DNA of 64,000 nt from Hysterangium stoloniferum (GCA_015178975.1 WHVD01000040.1:434001-498000), one strand, 5' to 3'; numbered from the stretch's first letter, positions 24,233 through 35,257 are shown. Program-made: numbers and translations. Notes: generated by a model from the letters alone, not told the origin.

Positions 24233-24638
24233 TGTCAGGGGACCCTCTGTCACAGACCTTAAGGAGCACCATTTTCTCATCTTATTGAAGTCCCAAGTCC
24301 ACAGTCCAACCCCATGCCTTTTGTCACTTTCCCTCTCCTTGTGGATATCAACTACTCTGGCTAATACATGCCTCTGAGGTGTTGGTGATTAACTTAGAAG
24401 CTCACAGCATTAGTGTTCCATTGTGGGAAAGGCCCCTGTTCTGTATTAGTTATTTTTAGACTACTGGGTGCCTATGGGTCACACCTTTGCAGGAGAAATT
24501 CCTTAGACTGTTTCTCTTTGGATTCCCTCCTGCTAGGTGAGTTAGGTAGTTATTTGTATATATATTAGTTCTAATATATATTCAGATTCCCTCCTGCTAG
24601 CCTAGTGTGAATATTAGGTAGTAGGGGTTGCCCTTACA
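24233..24638. mobile_element. Solo LTR, family F (TSD AAGGC)
   Basis: TGTCAGGGGACCC...GTTGCCCTTACA, 406 bp, flanked by AAGGC at 24228-24232 and 24639-24643. It interrupts integrase just after LPSSKG. The inner sequence carries two copies of GATTCCCTCCTGCTAG. Confidence 0.93.
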
Positions 24639-25550
24639 AAGGCTATACATCCATTCTCATTGTTGTAGACCAATTCTTGAAACAAGGAATTTTCATACCC
24701 ACTCACATCCTTGCAATGAGTGGAACTTCTTGTTATTCATGTATTTTCCAAACATGGTCTTCCATCCCATGTAACTTCCAATTGAGGTTCCAAGTTCATT
24801 TCCCATTTCTTCAAGGCTCTCAGAAAAGCTCTTGATATGAAATTACACTTCACCTCAGGATATCATCTGGAAGGTGATGGACAAATGGAATGTGTCAACC
24901 AAACCCTGGAACAATACCTCCACATTTATTGCAACTATCAACAGGACAATTGGAAATCCCTTCTTCCACTCATGGAATTTGCTTACAATAACTCTCCAAA
25001 TGCCACTACTGGCATCTCTCCCTTTCAAATAAAGGCTAATTGATTACTGACCTCAATGAGTTACATCAGGAACTTTGGAAAGCCATTTCTTCCACCCAGG
25101 AACATTATCAACATTCCATGGATAAAAACAGAATCCCACCTCCTAACTTCAAGATTGGAGATCAGTTTTTTGTAAAAGCTCAATTCTTCTGAACTACCCA
25201 ACCTTCCAAAAAACTTGCTGAGAAATTCTTAGTTCCTTTTGAGATTATAGCACAAGCCAGCTCACTTTCCTGGACTCTCTGACTTCCCAATAGTATGCAA
25301 GCAGTTCATCTCATTTTCCACATTTCCATGTTAGAGCCTTGTGTTCCTAACAACATCCTGGAACATAACCAACCTCCACCTCCTCTGGTCATCATCAATG
25401 GTGAACCTGAATTTGAAGTTTCCAAGATTTTGGGTTCTAAAATTGACAATTGCTGATGTACTTGTAAATTGCTTTATTTAGTCAAATGGGCAGGCTATGA
25501 AGGTACTGACAAAGAAACTTCATGGATATTGGCCACAGAATGTGGACATG

Positions 25551-26166
25551 TGTTAAGAACAGAAAACTGATTGATGTCGGTAGACTGACAGGGACCAAAT
25601 GGAAGGGCTTGGCTTCAGCTTATATGCTGCACCCTTGCAAGTTACCATCAGGTGTCCTTAAATTTTGGGCAGGCAAGTATTAGTCCTATTGAGTAAACCT
25701 TACAGTAAATCACCAATCGGAAACCGAAGGATGAGTTGGGGGTTGGGTTGGAGACCAAGAGTCAGTAACCAAGGGTAAGTGAGCACAAGCAGAGGTGGAG
25801 GGTGGGATACTTAGAGTGAGACTATGAGAGTTGTATACAAGTGTTCTGAGTCAATATTCTGATTAACCTAAAACTACAATACATGAGCAGTTTATATATG
25901 GAAAACTGGCACTTAGCTGAACAAAAACAGAACAAAGAGAAAAAGGTGGGACATTATAAATCTGGTTGCAGACAGGGACAGAAAGGCAGGATTACTAGTC
26001 TGGTTGTATAGAATAAGGGGCAGATGAAACACCAAATGGGAACAATGGAGGTGCCTAATGGGGTTAGTTGGGAGGCTGACATCTTCCACAAATTGGGGAC
26101 TTGAGAATGTGTCTGCATGAAGTCCAATTCGGGTCCAGTGGTTTACTGAAAACACAGGTTGTGACA
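25551..26166 (-). mobile_element. Solo LTR, family B (TSD ACATG)
   Basis: TGTTAAGAACAG...GGTTGTGACA, 616 bp, flanked by ACATG at 25546-25550 and 26167-26171. It splits the chromodomain of the chromovirus. Relative to other family B copies it has lost about 100 bp. Confidence 0.93.
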
Positions 26167-26361
26167 ACATGCTATGGAAATTGTAACTGACTTCCACACT
26201 GCTTATCCTAGTAAACCCAGACCTTTACCAGCACTCTGATTTTTTCCATTTCCCTGTCTGTTTTTCATTGCTTCCTAACACTTCCAATACTACACTCTTT
26301 CACACAAGATTTTCAAGTCATGCCAAAAAACATTTTGTGGAAGTTAAAAATAAAGATACAA

Positions 26362-26726
26362 TCAATTTAGTGTTTCTGGTACTCCAAATCCCTCCTCCAC
26401 TTCAATTCCCATCTCATTAGCAGCTTCTGTCCCAATTTCCACACTCTCCACCATTTCCTGCACCTCCCCATCTTCACTTTCGAGTCTTTCTCCCAACACC
26501 CACCTTTTCTCAACCATATCTGCCAATGGATCATTTGGCTCATCTTTTTCCTTATTGGTGTACCTTTCAGAAACCACAATTATACTGATGCTGGACATTA
26601 CCTTTTCCAAGAACTCATTTTGTTTTCAGAAGTTCTGATTCAATGCCTGGAATCCTTTTTCTTGGATGTCATTATGGCACTCTCAAGTTTCCCTGTTTGA
26701 CAGCAAGAGTGCATGGAATTTTGTTC
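26362..26726 (-). pseudogene. Antisense gypsy gene, C-terminal fragment, family E copy 1
   Basis: Minus-strand frame with FLEKVMSSISIIVVSERY (a short stretch also present at 53361-54487), PNDPLADMVEKRW and ending EEGFGVPETLN at 26362. It closely matches the last third of the antisense protein at 53361-54487 and lies about 110 bp from the end of pol, converging on it. The upstream part, including the cysteine cluster, is removed by LTR G at 26727. Confidence 0.75.
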
Positions 26727-27494
26727 ATGTTAAGTTCTGGACAAGGATCTCCTTGAGTCCCATGGAGGTTTCCGGTAATTCCAAACACTTGCTGGGAATG
26801 TCCCACTGAGTCCCCAGGTAATAGTCTGGGGAGTTTCTGGGGATTAGTACAAAGAGTGTATCAGAATAATTACCAGAAGTACTGCTGAGATGGACTTGGC
26901 TTCGGCTATGTGCTGCACCCTCATACATCATTCAGGTGTCCATATTTCAAGCTGATGGAATGCCTACAAGGAAGATGTAAATTCTGGAGTTCCCATAGGA
27001 GTTCTGGGAATCCAGTGTGCAGACAGGCAAGAGGAGTGGAGACTGGATCAGGACATATTTGGGGTGTAACTAGTTCAAGATTGAAACTAGAGAGTAAGTA
27101 CATGAGCATGGAAGACTTATATAGACTTTGAAATGTAATAATACCAAATCTGGTAATGATGAGGGGCAGAACAATTAAACATAAAACAGAACAAGTAAAT
27201 ACTAAACTGGGAATTCAGGATGGGATGGAAGGGAAGTGGAGAACAAACTAGACAGGTCATTATACCATAACGGGAGTGGGGTTCTATGCTCTGTTAGAGA
27301 GGTTCTGGGAGTCCGGTCAGAGTCTGGTGACAGGCACAGAGAGTTGGGTAGAAACAGGTTGTTGTGTGGGTCTGGTGGAGTCTGAGGACTGGTGCATGAG
27401 ACATATGTAGTATCAGATATAGACAGGTTGATGTGCAGGTCCAGTGGAGTCCAACAACTGGTGCATATAGGGTGATGTGTGGGTCCCAGTGGGT
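26727..27494 (-). mobile_element. LTR family G, truncated
   Basis: Begins TGTTAAGTTCTGG. It contains the shared motif (TTGGCTTCGGCTATGTGCTG, about 26894-26913, minus sense), a TATA-like TATATAGAC (about 27118) and a U3 similar to 56632-57227, then breaks off near 27494 without a TAACA end. It is related to family A in its U3. Confidence 0.65.
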
Positions 27495-27853
27495 ACTCTA
27501 TTCTTCCTGCCCACAAATGTTACATCACTTGTATGTTTGAAGATGTGATTTACATTGACCATTGCACACCATCTGGCCTTACTTCCACTACTAGCATTCA
27601 GGGTAGTAAGGTGGCAGATGCACCTTGTGATCTGCTCCTTCATCATTTTCTGGCTGTCATCGCAAAGTGGGCAGATGACTTTGTTTTATTTAGGGAGCCA
27701 TCACACTCCTTCTCCCTTCAAAATGGCAGCACATCCTATTTCTTTCATCATTCACTCACCAACATTCTACACTATACCCAATCACTTGGCATTCCTTTCC
27801 ATGGTATCCAATCCAAAGGTCAGGATTTTTGCTTTGACCATCCCTCTTCGAAT
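27495..27853 (+). pseudogene. Reverse transcriptase fragment, possibly DIRS-like
   Basis: One open plus-strand frame reads LPAHKCYITCMFEDVIYIDH, then TSIQGSKVADAPC and KWADDFVLFREP, then ILHYTQSLGIPFHGIQSKGQ. The ADDF segment in this setting resembles the RT active site of fungal DIRS-like (tyrosine-recombinase) retroelements as I remember them. No recombinase or RNase H part is present. The fragment is cut on the left by LTR G and on the right by an LTR E piece. Confidence 0.5.
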
Positions 27854-28056
27854 GCTTGATATTCAGAACTCTTCAGAACTCAGAATATCTGCAATGTTCT
27901 GGCATAAGTCCCTCCTCTGAAATTAAGGACATTCCAAGCATTTGTGTAGGGGGGCAGCACATAAGCTGGAGCCAACATCCTGACCCTATCTAGAAGTTTC
28001 TGAGTTCCCAGTCATTTTCTGATAGTTCCAGAATAAGTTCCTGACATGGCACTTGA
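27854..28056 (+). mobile_element. LTR family E, 3' fragment
   Basis: Matches the last about 200 bp of the family E LTR (compare 55027-55229): TGCTTGATATTCAGAACTC, the AAGCTGGAGCCAA motif (about 27964) and the end GGCACTTGACA. Confidence 0.75.
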
Positions 28057-28059
28057 CAC

Positions 28060-28260
28060 TAACCATCTCAGTAGTGACTGGGTAAGAGCACTAGACATGT
28101 AATCCAGACATAGTGGTTGCTGGTTCAAATTGATCTCAGGTCAATACTTTTCACCCTATCATGTAATCTTACATAGGCTACATTCCTTGGAACTGGTAGA
28201 AGTGAAAGGAAGTGAAAGGAAGCTCATCCATAGATGGATCAGATTATTTGAGGTGTTAGA
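28060..28260 (+). repeat. tRNA-Thr-like SINE head or tRNA pseudogene
   Basis: A degenerate tRNA-like sequence: an A-box-like TAGTGACTGGGTAAGAGCA (about 28072), an anticodon arm CTAGA-CATGTAA-TCCAG with anticodon TGT (Thr) and one stem mismatch, and a B-box-like GGTTCAAATTG (28122-28132). The acceptor stem does not pair and U33 is A, so it is not a working tRNA. It is followed by about 120 bp with a duplicated GTGAAAGGAA, as expected for a SINE body. Confidence 0.5.
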
Positions 28261-29253
28261 ACAAGTTAACCTGCAAGTATTTTGACTCAGAAGTCCCCCG
28301 AATGTCAAATGCATCTGGTCATCAATAGATCATCTTAAGAGATACTATTTCTCTCCAAAGGAATTGAATTGAAAATCTTAGAGAATGAAACTGTGATAAA
28401 GGGGAATACGAGGTTGAAGCCAAACCTTCATCAATTCCCCGTCTTAGTCAACCTTTATTTGATAAATGGGGTTAGTGCATCCACGGTTCTTCTCACAATG
28501 AGGGATGAATGTGGGCAAGGTTAAAATGGCAAATGAATAAATACCTCAAAGGGGCTGCTGAATAGACGAATCTGCGTTGGTCCTGGTGATCTTTGTAAAA
28601 ACGGGTACACATTTGTTGATGAAAACATGGAGGTAAACAACAATCAAATAATTGGCGGTCTGAAGAGCCAAGGTTGGGCTGGCACGACGAATGTCATAAC
28701 GCACAGCGTGGCGAGTTGGTAAGGGATTTACACCATTTATTTGGTGGAGCATACTCCATCTGTGGGAGGTAGTACATACCAGAACGTCAAGGTCATGGAG
28801 TATTTATTAACATGTCAAAGTGCCTGAGGGTAAATTGCGATGCAAGAATAGATTTACGCGGCCGCGGGGATTTTTCCAGCTGGTATTGATTTGTAGAAAA
28901 TGCATATGAAAGACATGGGGTGATGATCACAAACCCATACACGCGATCGGTGGAGAACATTTACAGGATTGCGTTGCAATAGCCGTGGGGTCGTGGCCTC
29001 GAGACAGAGAGTTGGATAGAGTATAATGAGAACATTCAAGTACGTCAACTGAAAGGGTACCTTGCCGGTCAGAATAAATTTTTTCAGACGTAGAAACATT
29101 GCCAAGAGAAATGTGGTTTTATTATTGCTAGAGTTTCTATCATATAAGGAAGTGCTCCGGGAGAGCAATATCGAGCAACATGTCATTTTAGCCACAGAGG
29201 CGATAATGGGCCATGATGGATCATTGTTGCTAGAGTGTACATTAGCCCTCTAG
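28261..29253. other. Unassigned low-repeat sequence downstream of laccase
   Basis: There is no transposon signature. A minus-strand open frame (29195-28854) and a shorter one (28752-28546) exist but have no motif I recognise. Part of this stretch must be the laccase 3' UTR and terminator. There are more CpGs here than in the repeats, as in the laccase gene. Confidence 0.3.
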
Positions 29254-31847
29254 CTATTTCACAAAAGATACGAGTGTACGCACATCGGGAGGAAGTGCAT
29301 TGTAGATGTCGCAAAGCTGTCTCCATTGGGGAGGAGGGTTAATAGTCTTCCTAACCCCAACGGGGTCTTCAGCAAACACTAGAGTAACTGTAAGCATAGA
29401 ATAGGGCATAGTATCATCAGTGATACTCACCAACGGCAAGACCAGCTTCCAAATGCCAGTCCTTGTGGCTGTAAAATGCATGTTAGCGTATGATTTGTTT
29501 GTGGACTTAATTATATACCAGTGCAAGAACTGCGATCAAGAATCAGCTACATGTCAAGGAGTATATACCAATAAACCCACCCATGGGCCGTCATTGTCAG
29601 TCCTGAAACGGATAGTGACAGCTTGGCCAGCAGGGGCGTTGCTGGTGTCAACAGTGTCACGGACAGGAGGGTTGTTAAATTCATTACGGGGACCAAGTGC
29701 AGATTGTATAACTTGGAACGTATGACCGTGCTAACGTCAACGGTTAGCGTATTGCAGAGACCATGTTAATTGAGAAGATTACCAAGTGGAAGGGGTGGTG
29801 CTGGTCTCCAACAAGTTCGACAGTGACGACAGTGTTGGGTGGGAGAACGTGGACGTCTGGGGGCAACTGACCGGTTTGATTGGCACCCATGCTAAGGAGT
29901 TGCAACAGAGTGGGAATCTTCGGAGGCGTGTACTGTGATAGGAATAAGCAATTGTTATTAAAGCGTGAAAAAGACCTAGTTACTTGAACATCGTTGATCT
30001 TCCAGACATTAGCACCTCCTATGGCCTCAATGCTACCATCTCCATTTTCAGGGTGGAAGCTTAACGTGAGATTCAAGGTAGGTTCGCCACGACGGGGAGG
30101 AGGTACGGGAACGAGTGGCTAAAATTTAGATTAATTGTCATGTCCACGCTAGACTTTCCAATTTCCGACCTGCAATCTGTATTCTTGGAAAACACCAACT
30201 TCAGAAGGCTTGATCTGGGGAGTAAAGGGGTCGGCGTTAGGAGCACCCCTGTAGCGCAAGATCGCAAATGCTTCAGTTCCGTTGTCTAGAGAAAAAGCTC
30301 AGACTAGAGGGTTAACGGCGCTGAAATAATGGGATTACGCACAGTTCTTGTTGACAAGAGGGGTGGTAATATCTGACATCATACATGAACATGATATATT
30401 TTGGTCTTAAACCAGAACCAGCGACTCACTATCTGTTGAATTAAATAAGTGTCATGGCAGGGTTGACAGGTATCAAGCTCAGCTCACCTCGGAAATTGCT
30501 AGGGTAGGCGATCCCTGGCGACGTTTCAACATCATTGCTTTGATTCATTGATGGACTTACAATAGTTCCTAACAGGCTGGTTGGCATTGAGCTGACAAGG
30601 CCAATGTCATTTAATAACCCGAAATAAATCTAATAACGATGACTCACGACGACAGAGTAGCGTTGACCAGCGGAAATTCCGATTGAATTCACCACGTATG
30701 GCCTGTGGCTGACACCGTCGGCCTCGATTATAGTCAAAGGGTGATTCTCAATGGTAAAGTCTTATATCTGCGTTAGCGCACATCATGGAAAACAGATCTG
30801 GCTCTTACTGAAGGGGACAATCGCGCTCATGTTAATGACACGGAACCTATACCTCTTACCTGGAAACAACTGTCAACAGTGCCATCTTAACAAGAAAATC
30901 ATACTAACCGCGGGTAACGGTCATGACCGCACGGGGTGTGGCCGGACCACCGAGGTAACGGCCGACGCCTATTATTACAAGGCATTGAATCAGTTGGTGA
31001 GACATAATATCTCTAGACTAACCGTTGAACAGGTTGGAATCAGGCACAGGCTCCGCAGTCTTGTTAGCAATCCAATCATCTTAGGCAAAGTCAGACCCGG
31101 GAGGAGGATAATAAGGCCAAACTTACGTCCCAAGTTCTTGGCAGAGCCATGATACCAATCAGTTAGGGAGATGACGGTGCTCAGGTCATCAACATCGTAC
31201 AATTGCCTGTGGGGGTCATTGGGGTCTAAAGAGCGGTGAGCCTGTAACAACTGGAGAGAAGTAATGAGATTGGTACCATAAATGATAAGGGCACCCCTAA
31301 GACCATCGATATATTGGGCACCCAAATGACTGTGGTACCAAAAAGTGCCAGCCTGGCCACCCTCAAAGTCACTAGTCTCAACCTTGTATGTGTAGGAGCG
31401 GCTACGATGATAGAAAGAAATATATTTTAGAGAGAAATGCGGCATTAGAGTTTAATTGTATTTACCCGGGGGCGATAGGGCACTGCGTGACCTGAGCTGG
31501 GCCATCATCGTAGTTGGTTCGGTGTTGCAACTAGACAAAGATAAAGAATCAGTGGGCGACCAAACAAACTGACAGAAAAGACCATTGCATACAATTCCGT
31601 GCCAGTGAACGGTCGTACTTTGGTACATTGAAGGATCATTCAGGCTGTTCTTCACGGTGATCAAGAAATCGTCACCCTTGAAGCCGGCGAGAATAGGTCC
31701 TGGCATTAGACCGTTGACTGTAGTGGCACGACGGGGAAAACCATCGGGGTTGACTAAAGTGGATGCAATGTTGAGGGCGTACTGCCTAACGGCCCCTTGC
31801 ACAAGGGACAAGCTGGCGAGAACAAAAGCCACTGATACTCCGCGCAT
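29254..31847 (-). CDS. Laccase (multicopper oxidase), 17 exons
   Basis: Secreted p-diphenol:O2 oxidoreductase. ATG at 31847, stop TAG at 29254. My splicing gives exons 31847-31593, 31530-31466, 31401-31277, 31225-31127, 31079-31023, 30968-30909, 30859-30809, 30760-30648, 30591-30561, 30514-30488, 30285-30170, 30118-29984, 29932-29783, 29730-29581, 29529-29519, 29468-29431 and 29387-29254: 1617 nt, 538 aa. All introns are GT-AG; fifteen are 43-64 nt and one is 202 nt. A signal peptide covers about residues 1-19. All copper ligands are present: HWHG 81-84, HSH 130-132, HPFHLHGH 424-431, and HCHKDWH 481-487 with axial Leu492. Exon 15 is only 11 nt and encodes FLHC with its neighbour. The start at MRG is preferred over an in-frame ATG at 31865 because it begins the signal peptide. 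The likely role is lignin/phenol oxidation or morphogenesis. No neighbouring pathway genes are seen. Confidence 0.95.
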
Positions 31848-31901
31848 GGTAGACAAGCTATACACCGGGGGAGGTGGGGAATATGCGTGCAGTGTGGTCT
31901 C

Positions 31902-31908
31902 CTTATAA
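31902..31908 (-). promoter_or_regulatory. TATA box of laccase
   Basis: On the minus strand TTTATAAGG lies about 55 nt upstream of the laccase ATG, with a pyrimidine-rich stretch between. Spacing fits a fungal core promoter with a short 5' leader. Confidence 0.55.
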
Positions 31909-31909
31909 A

Positions 31910-32798
31910 GTGTTTCATACCTTCGCTAAACTGTATTTCTCCTTCTTTTGGAAGTAGGACGGCTCCAAAAATGACGCAGATGGTATGAACAAGTGTATGG
32001 AATACGCCCATTTAGTATTGTGTACTGAAGGAATATGCTGCACCAAATATCATCTGCGCCTTTTCCGTTAATATAAAGGGTAGGTAAGAGTGGATGACAT
32101 CGGAGCCGACCAGTCATATGTTCGCTTACTAGCATGGATGCATCAATAAACTTGCTGGTTAAGTGAGCTCGCCGACTTTCATGACGTTGGGCTGAACAGG
32201 CCAAGGGTTGTACTCAATGCAGCAAGCGAATACGCTCTACTGTGGATTTGTTGATATCTAGGAAACGTCTTCTTGCAAGAACAGCTGCCTCTCCTCAAAC
32301 TATCATGCCCATACCTTTACTTTTAGGACTCCATAAGCATATCTTAATTTTTGATATCACTTTTTGGAATCAAATCAACCGTCCTTGGAAGGTCCTAATG
32401 AGCCGGCGAAGTAAATTGATTCAACGGTCTCATTGAGTAATACATAGAACAGCAAAGTACAAATATATGGTTAAGCAGATTGACTCCCCTGTCACGTGCG
32501 ATTTTCGCCTTTTCGCCTTTCATGAAGTTGAACAGTTCAAAATTTGCATGGCTGTATGGGTATGTCCCGTTTAGCGAATCCGTAGACCGCAGGAATATCA
32601 CGCAGTTACACATCTAAGTCAGAGTCTGAATATCATTCATTCCAGCTCCGCTCAGCCTAAGCAGCCGCAGGTCGGTCAGACGCTCGGATTTGTCGACCCG
32701 CTAAGCAGGCCTGTCCTAGTGATTGGCCGAGCTGGGCCGAGTAGTACTTAGGCTCTGGGCCCGGCCTGGGATTTTGTAAGCCCGGGCCCCCCGGCCGC
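31910..32798. other. Laccase upstream region and GC-rich block, no gene recognised
   Basis: About 730 bp of unique-looking sequence containing no family I recognise; it should hold the laccase regulatory region. From about 32640 it turns into a very GC-rich block with GGGCCCGGCC and GGGCCCCCCGGCC runs able to form strong hairpins, ending at repeat sequence. Confidence 0.35.
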
Positions 32799-32926
32799 GG
32801 CACCACCCACAACTTTACTCTGTATATCAACAATTCTGAGTATTTATTAGGGCATGTGATCTCACTCAAAGAAACTTATTTTATAAAGTGATTAAATATT
32901 AATAAATATTAATAATTATGTACAAT
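32799..32926. repeat. 130-bp AT-rich repeat, copy 1
   Basis: Begins CACCCACAACTTTACTC, continues TATTTATTAGGGCATGTGATC, and matches 48286-48415 along its length. There is no coding capacity. Both copies sit at the border of other repeats. Confidence 0.6.
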
Positions 32927-32928
32927 TA

Positions 32929-33064
32929 CAGTGAGTGACAAAACCCTTTCAATGATTTTTAGGAGTGCAAAGATTCTTGAATAACTCAAGAATCACTTTA
33001 GCTCCAGACCTACATTTGGTGGGTGGTTAGGTCTATCATATAAAGTAAAGTTGTATGGTGGGTG
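32929..33064 (+). mobile_element. Lone Tc1/mariner terminal repeat
   Basis: After TA, the sequence CAGTGAGTGACAAAACCC and the next about 130 bp match the terminal inverted repeat of the element at 41118-43395. The rest of that element is absent; LTR B follows at 33070. Confidence 0.75.
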
Positions 33065-33069
33065 GTGGG

Positions 33070-34560
33070 TGTTAAGAACAGAAAACTGACTGAAGTCAGT
33101 AGACTGATGGGGACCGAATGGAAGGATTTGGCTTCAGCTTATGTGCTGTGCTCTCGCAAGTTACTGTTGGATGTCCTTAAATTTCAGGCAGGCAGAAAAC
33201 TAAGTCCTATTGAATAATCCTCTCAGTAAGTCACCAATCAGAAACTGAAGGATAGTTGGGGGTTGTAGGTGTTAAGAACTAGAAACTGACTAATGTCGGT
33301 GGACCGACGGGGACCGATCAGAAGGACTTGGCTTCAGCTTATGTGCTGCACCCTCGCAGTTGTCCGTCAGGTGTCCTTAAATTTCAGGTGGGTGAAGACT
33401 AGTCCCAATGAATACCTCTCAGTGAAAACTACTGCTCGGAATCGAGGGATGAGTCGAGTGTCGGGCCAAGGGGTCAGGGACCGAAGGGGGGCGAGCGCAC
33501 GTGAAGGTGGAAGATGGAATTCTTAGTATGAGACTTCTGGAGGCGTAAGAGGGTATTCTGAGTCGATATTCTGATTGCCTAGTAACTATAACTACAGCGG
33601 GTTCATATACAAGTAACAGGTGTCTAGGAAATACTAACTAGGAGAAGAGCGGAACATGGTATTGACAAATAAACTTGACTAGGAACGGGAAGTTTATGAT
33701 TAGTTCGGAGGCTGATGATAACTGAGAGTGGAATTACGGTAAAAGGAAATAGTTCAAGGGTTATGAATATATATAGACATATGTGAAACATAGGATAGAG
33801 CGGATCATCATAATGAAAGGGACATATCAGAGTTTAACCAGATAGTTTGAGTATATTTTGATGTGGGTGTAAATGGGGTTTGATCACCACGAAAGCATAC
33901 GTCAGCTTCAGGAGGCTGATGGTTTCCAATGTGGTAACGTGAACAGTAACTTGAATCGTCAATAGGTGGCGATAACCTCGGGGACCAATAGGGTTGCAAC
34001 ATGGTCGTAACAGTAGGGTTGGAGACTGAGAGTGAGTGAGCGCAAGCAAGTGGGATACGTAGAGTGGGACTATGAGAGAGGTATACAAGTGTTCTGAGTC
34101 CATATTCTGATTGACTTGTAGCTACATTACAGTAGGACTTAAATACTAATTATCAGCATCTCAAAATACTAACGAAGGTAAGAGCGGGAATCTCCAATTA
34201 GTGACAAATAAACTTGACTAGGAACTGGAAGGTTACAGTAAGATCAGAGGCCGTGATTATCTGAGAATGGGATTATGAGGAAAGGGAATAGTACAAGAGC
34301 TACAAGTATATACGGGCATATGTGAAACATAGAGTAGAACAGATCAATATAATAAAAAGGGACATATCAAAGCATAACCAGGTGGTACAAGTATAAATTG
34401 ACAGGGGCATAAATGGGGTTTGATTGCCATGAAAGGATACATCAGTGTCAGTATACCAATAGTTGCTGATACAATGACTTGACTTGTGATTTGAAATGCA
34501 GACGAACAATTGTATCGTCAGGGACTGTCGGTTTGCGACAGGGTTATGACAGTCATAACA
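33070..34560 (-). mobile_element. Solo LTR, family B, outer copy (TSD GTGGG)
   Basis: TGTTAAGAACAG...AGTCATAACA with GTGGG at 33065-33069 and 34561-34565. A second family B LTR is inserted inside (33270-34012). Without it and its duplication the outer LTR is 743 bp. Confidence 0.94.
33270..34012 (-). mobile_element. Solo LTR, family B, inner copy (TSD GTAGG)
   Basis: TGTTAAGAACTAG...GGTCGTAACA, 743 bp, flanked by GTAGG at 33265-33269 and 34013-34017. It lies in the same orientation inside a member of its own family. Confidence 0.95.
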
Positions 34561-34565
34561 GTGGG

Positions 34566-35129
34566 TGTGAAAAGGTGCTGAGATGAGGGCACATTAAAAC
34601 CTGAATTCCTGATAAGGCAGGTAAAAGGTACCATCAATTAGCACTGTGTTTTAGTGCCATAGTGTGAGAGTATTTTCAAGTGATGCTGTGGGAGCTTTTC
34701 TGCAAGCATGGGAACTGTTTCAATGCTGCAGGGGCATTTCTTCACTCGTGGGTGTATTTGTGGCACCATGGGAGCATTTGTATGGGAGCTTTGTGACACT
34801 GCAGGAGCCTTTGGATTTGCCAGTGTGGGAGTACTGGAAGCCCACCGTCAATCCTCAAGGCTGCCACTCTTATCTCCTTTCCCCCTCTCCCCTGGCCCAT
34901 TCCTCCTAAGGTTGGCATTTGCAATTATTTCTCAATATATTAGACCTTTATCAAGGTGTGTTTACGACTGTATTTACTCCTATTTAATTTCACTTTTTTT
35001 TAATAAATTAAATATTTATCATCATGTTATCATGGTGATAGAATCTGCCTGCCCTCTGACCCTCTACTCCCCATATTAGAGGTGGATCTTCTCTGAGGTA
35101 TTTCTGGACTTTTGGGACTATATCAGAGG
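34566..35129. other. Unassigned sequence with degenerate GGGAGC repeat
   Basis: No gene is recognised. Between about 34660 and 34810 a loose repeat built on GTGGGAGCATTT/ATGGGAGCTTT recurs five or six times. An AT-rich tail follows to 35129. Confidence 0.35.
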
Positions 35130-35257
35130 TGTTAGGGCAACACTAACAAGGATAAGGAATAAAGTAATGGAAGTTCTAATGACTTAAGAATATCACACTT
35201 GTATTTAGTGGAAATCCAAAGAGATTGAAACTGGGGTCAACTATGTACATACATCCT
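35130..35257. mobile_element. LTR family F fragment
   Basis: TGTTAGGGCAAC and the following GTGGAAATCCAAAGAGA resemble the first part of family F (16765-17095). The remainder is replaced by LTR E. Confidence 0.45.

Larger units (their letters stand above)
21553..26250 (+). pseudogene. Ty3/gypsy chromovirus gag end-pol, family E copy 1
   Basis: The domains run in order. A degenerate CCHC knuckle (CLLYGKGGHKVSDC, about 21556-21598) comes first, then protease with ALIDSGFIHCFVD (about 21841), preceded by an in-frame TGA. RT follows (TWKDKYPLPLITNLLNAP about 22651; the YLDD motif is destroyed by a deletion near 22905), then RNase H about 23160-23620 with many stops. Next are the linker MDIEQLHQDILS (about 23795) and integrase (CKSCTTCLCS near 24090; YHLEGDGQMECVNQTLEQYL near 24852). 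The chromodomain (VKWAGYEGTDKETSWIL, about 25485-25535) resumes after 26171. LTR F (24233-24638) and LTR B (25551-26166) interrupt it. At the second integrase Asp the codons read AAT TGA. The 5' part of gag is missing. Confidence 0.88.

Noticed and set aside
28060-28140. Functional tRNA-Thr gene
   Set aside because: The acceptor stem does not pair, one anticodon-stem pair is mismatched and position 33 is not T.
30286-30487. Frameshift or stop destroying the laccase near exon 10
   Set aside because: Splicing 30488 to 30285 keeps the frame with good GT-AG ends and gives the expected alignment, so a long intron is the simpler reading.
31926-32204. Small gene upstream of the laccase
   Set aside because: A 92-codon frame exists but has no homology cue, no introns and overlaps the expected laccase promoter.
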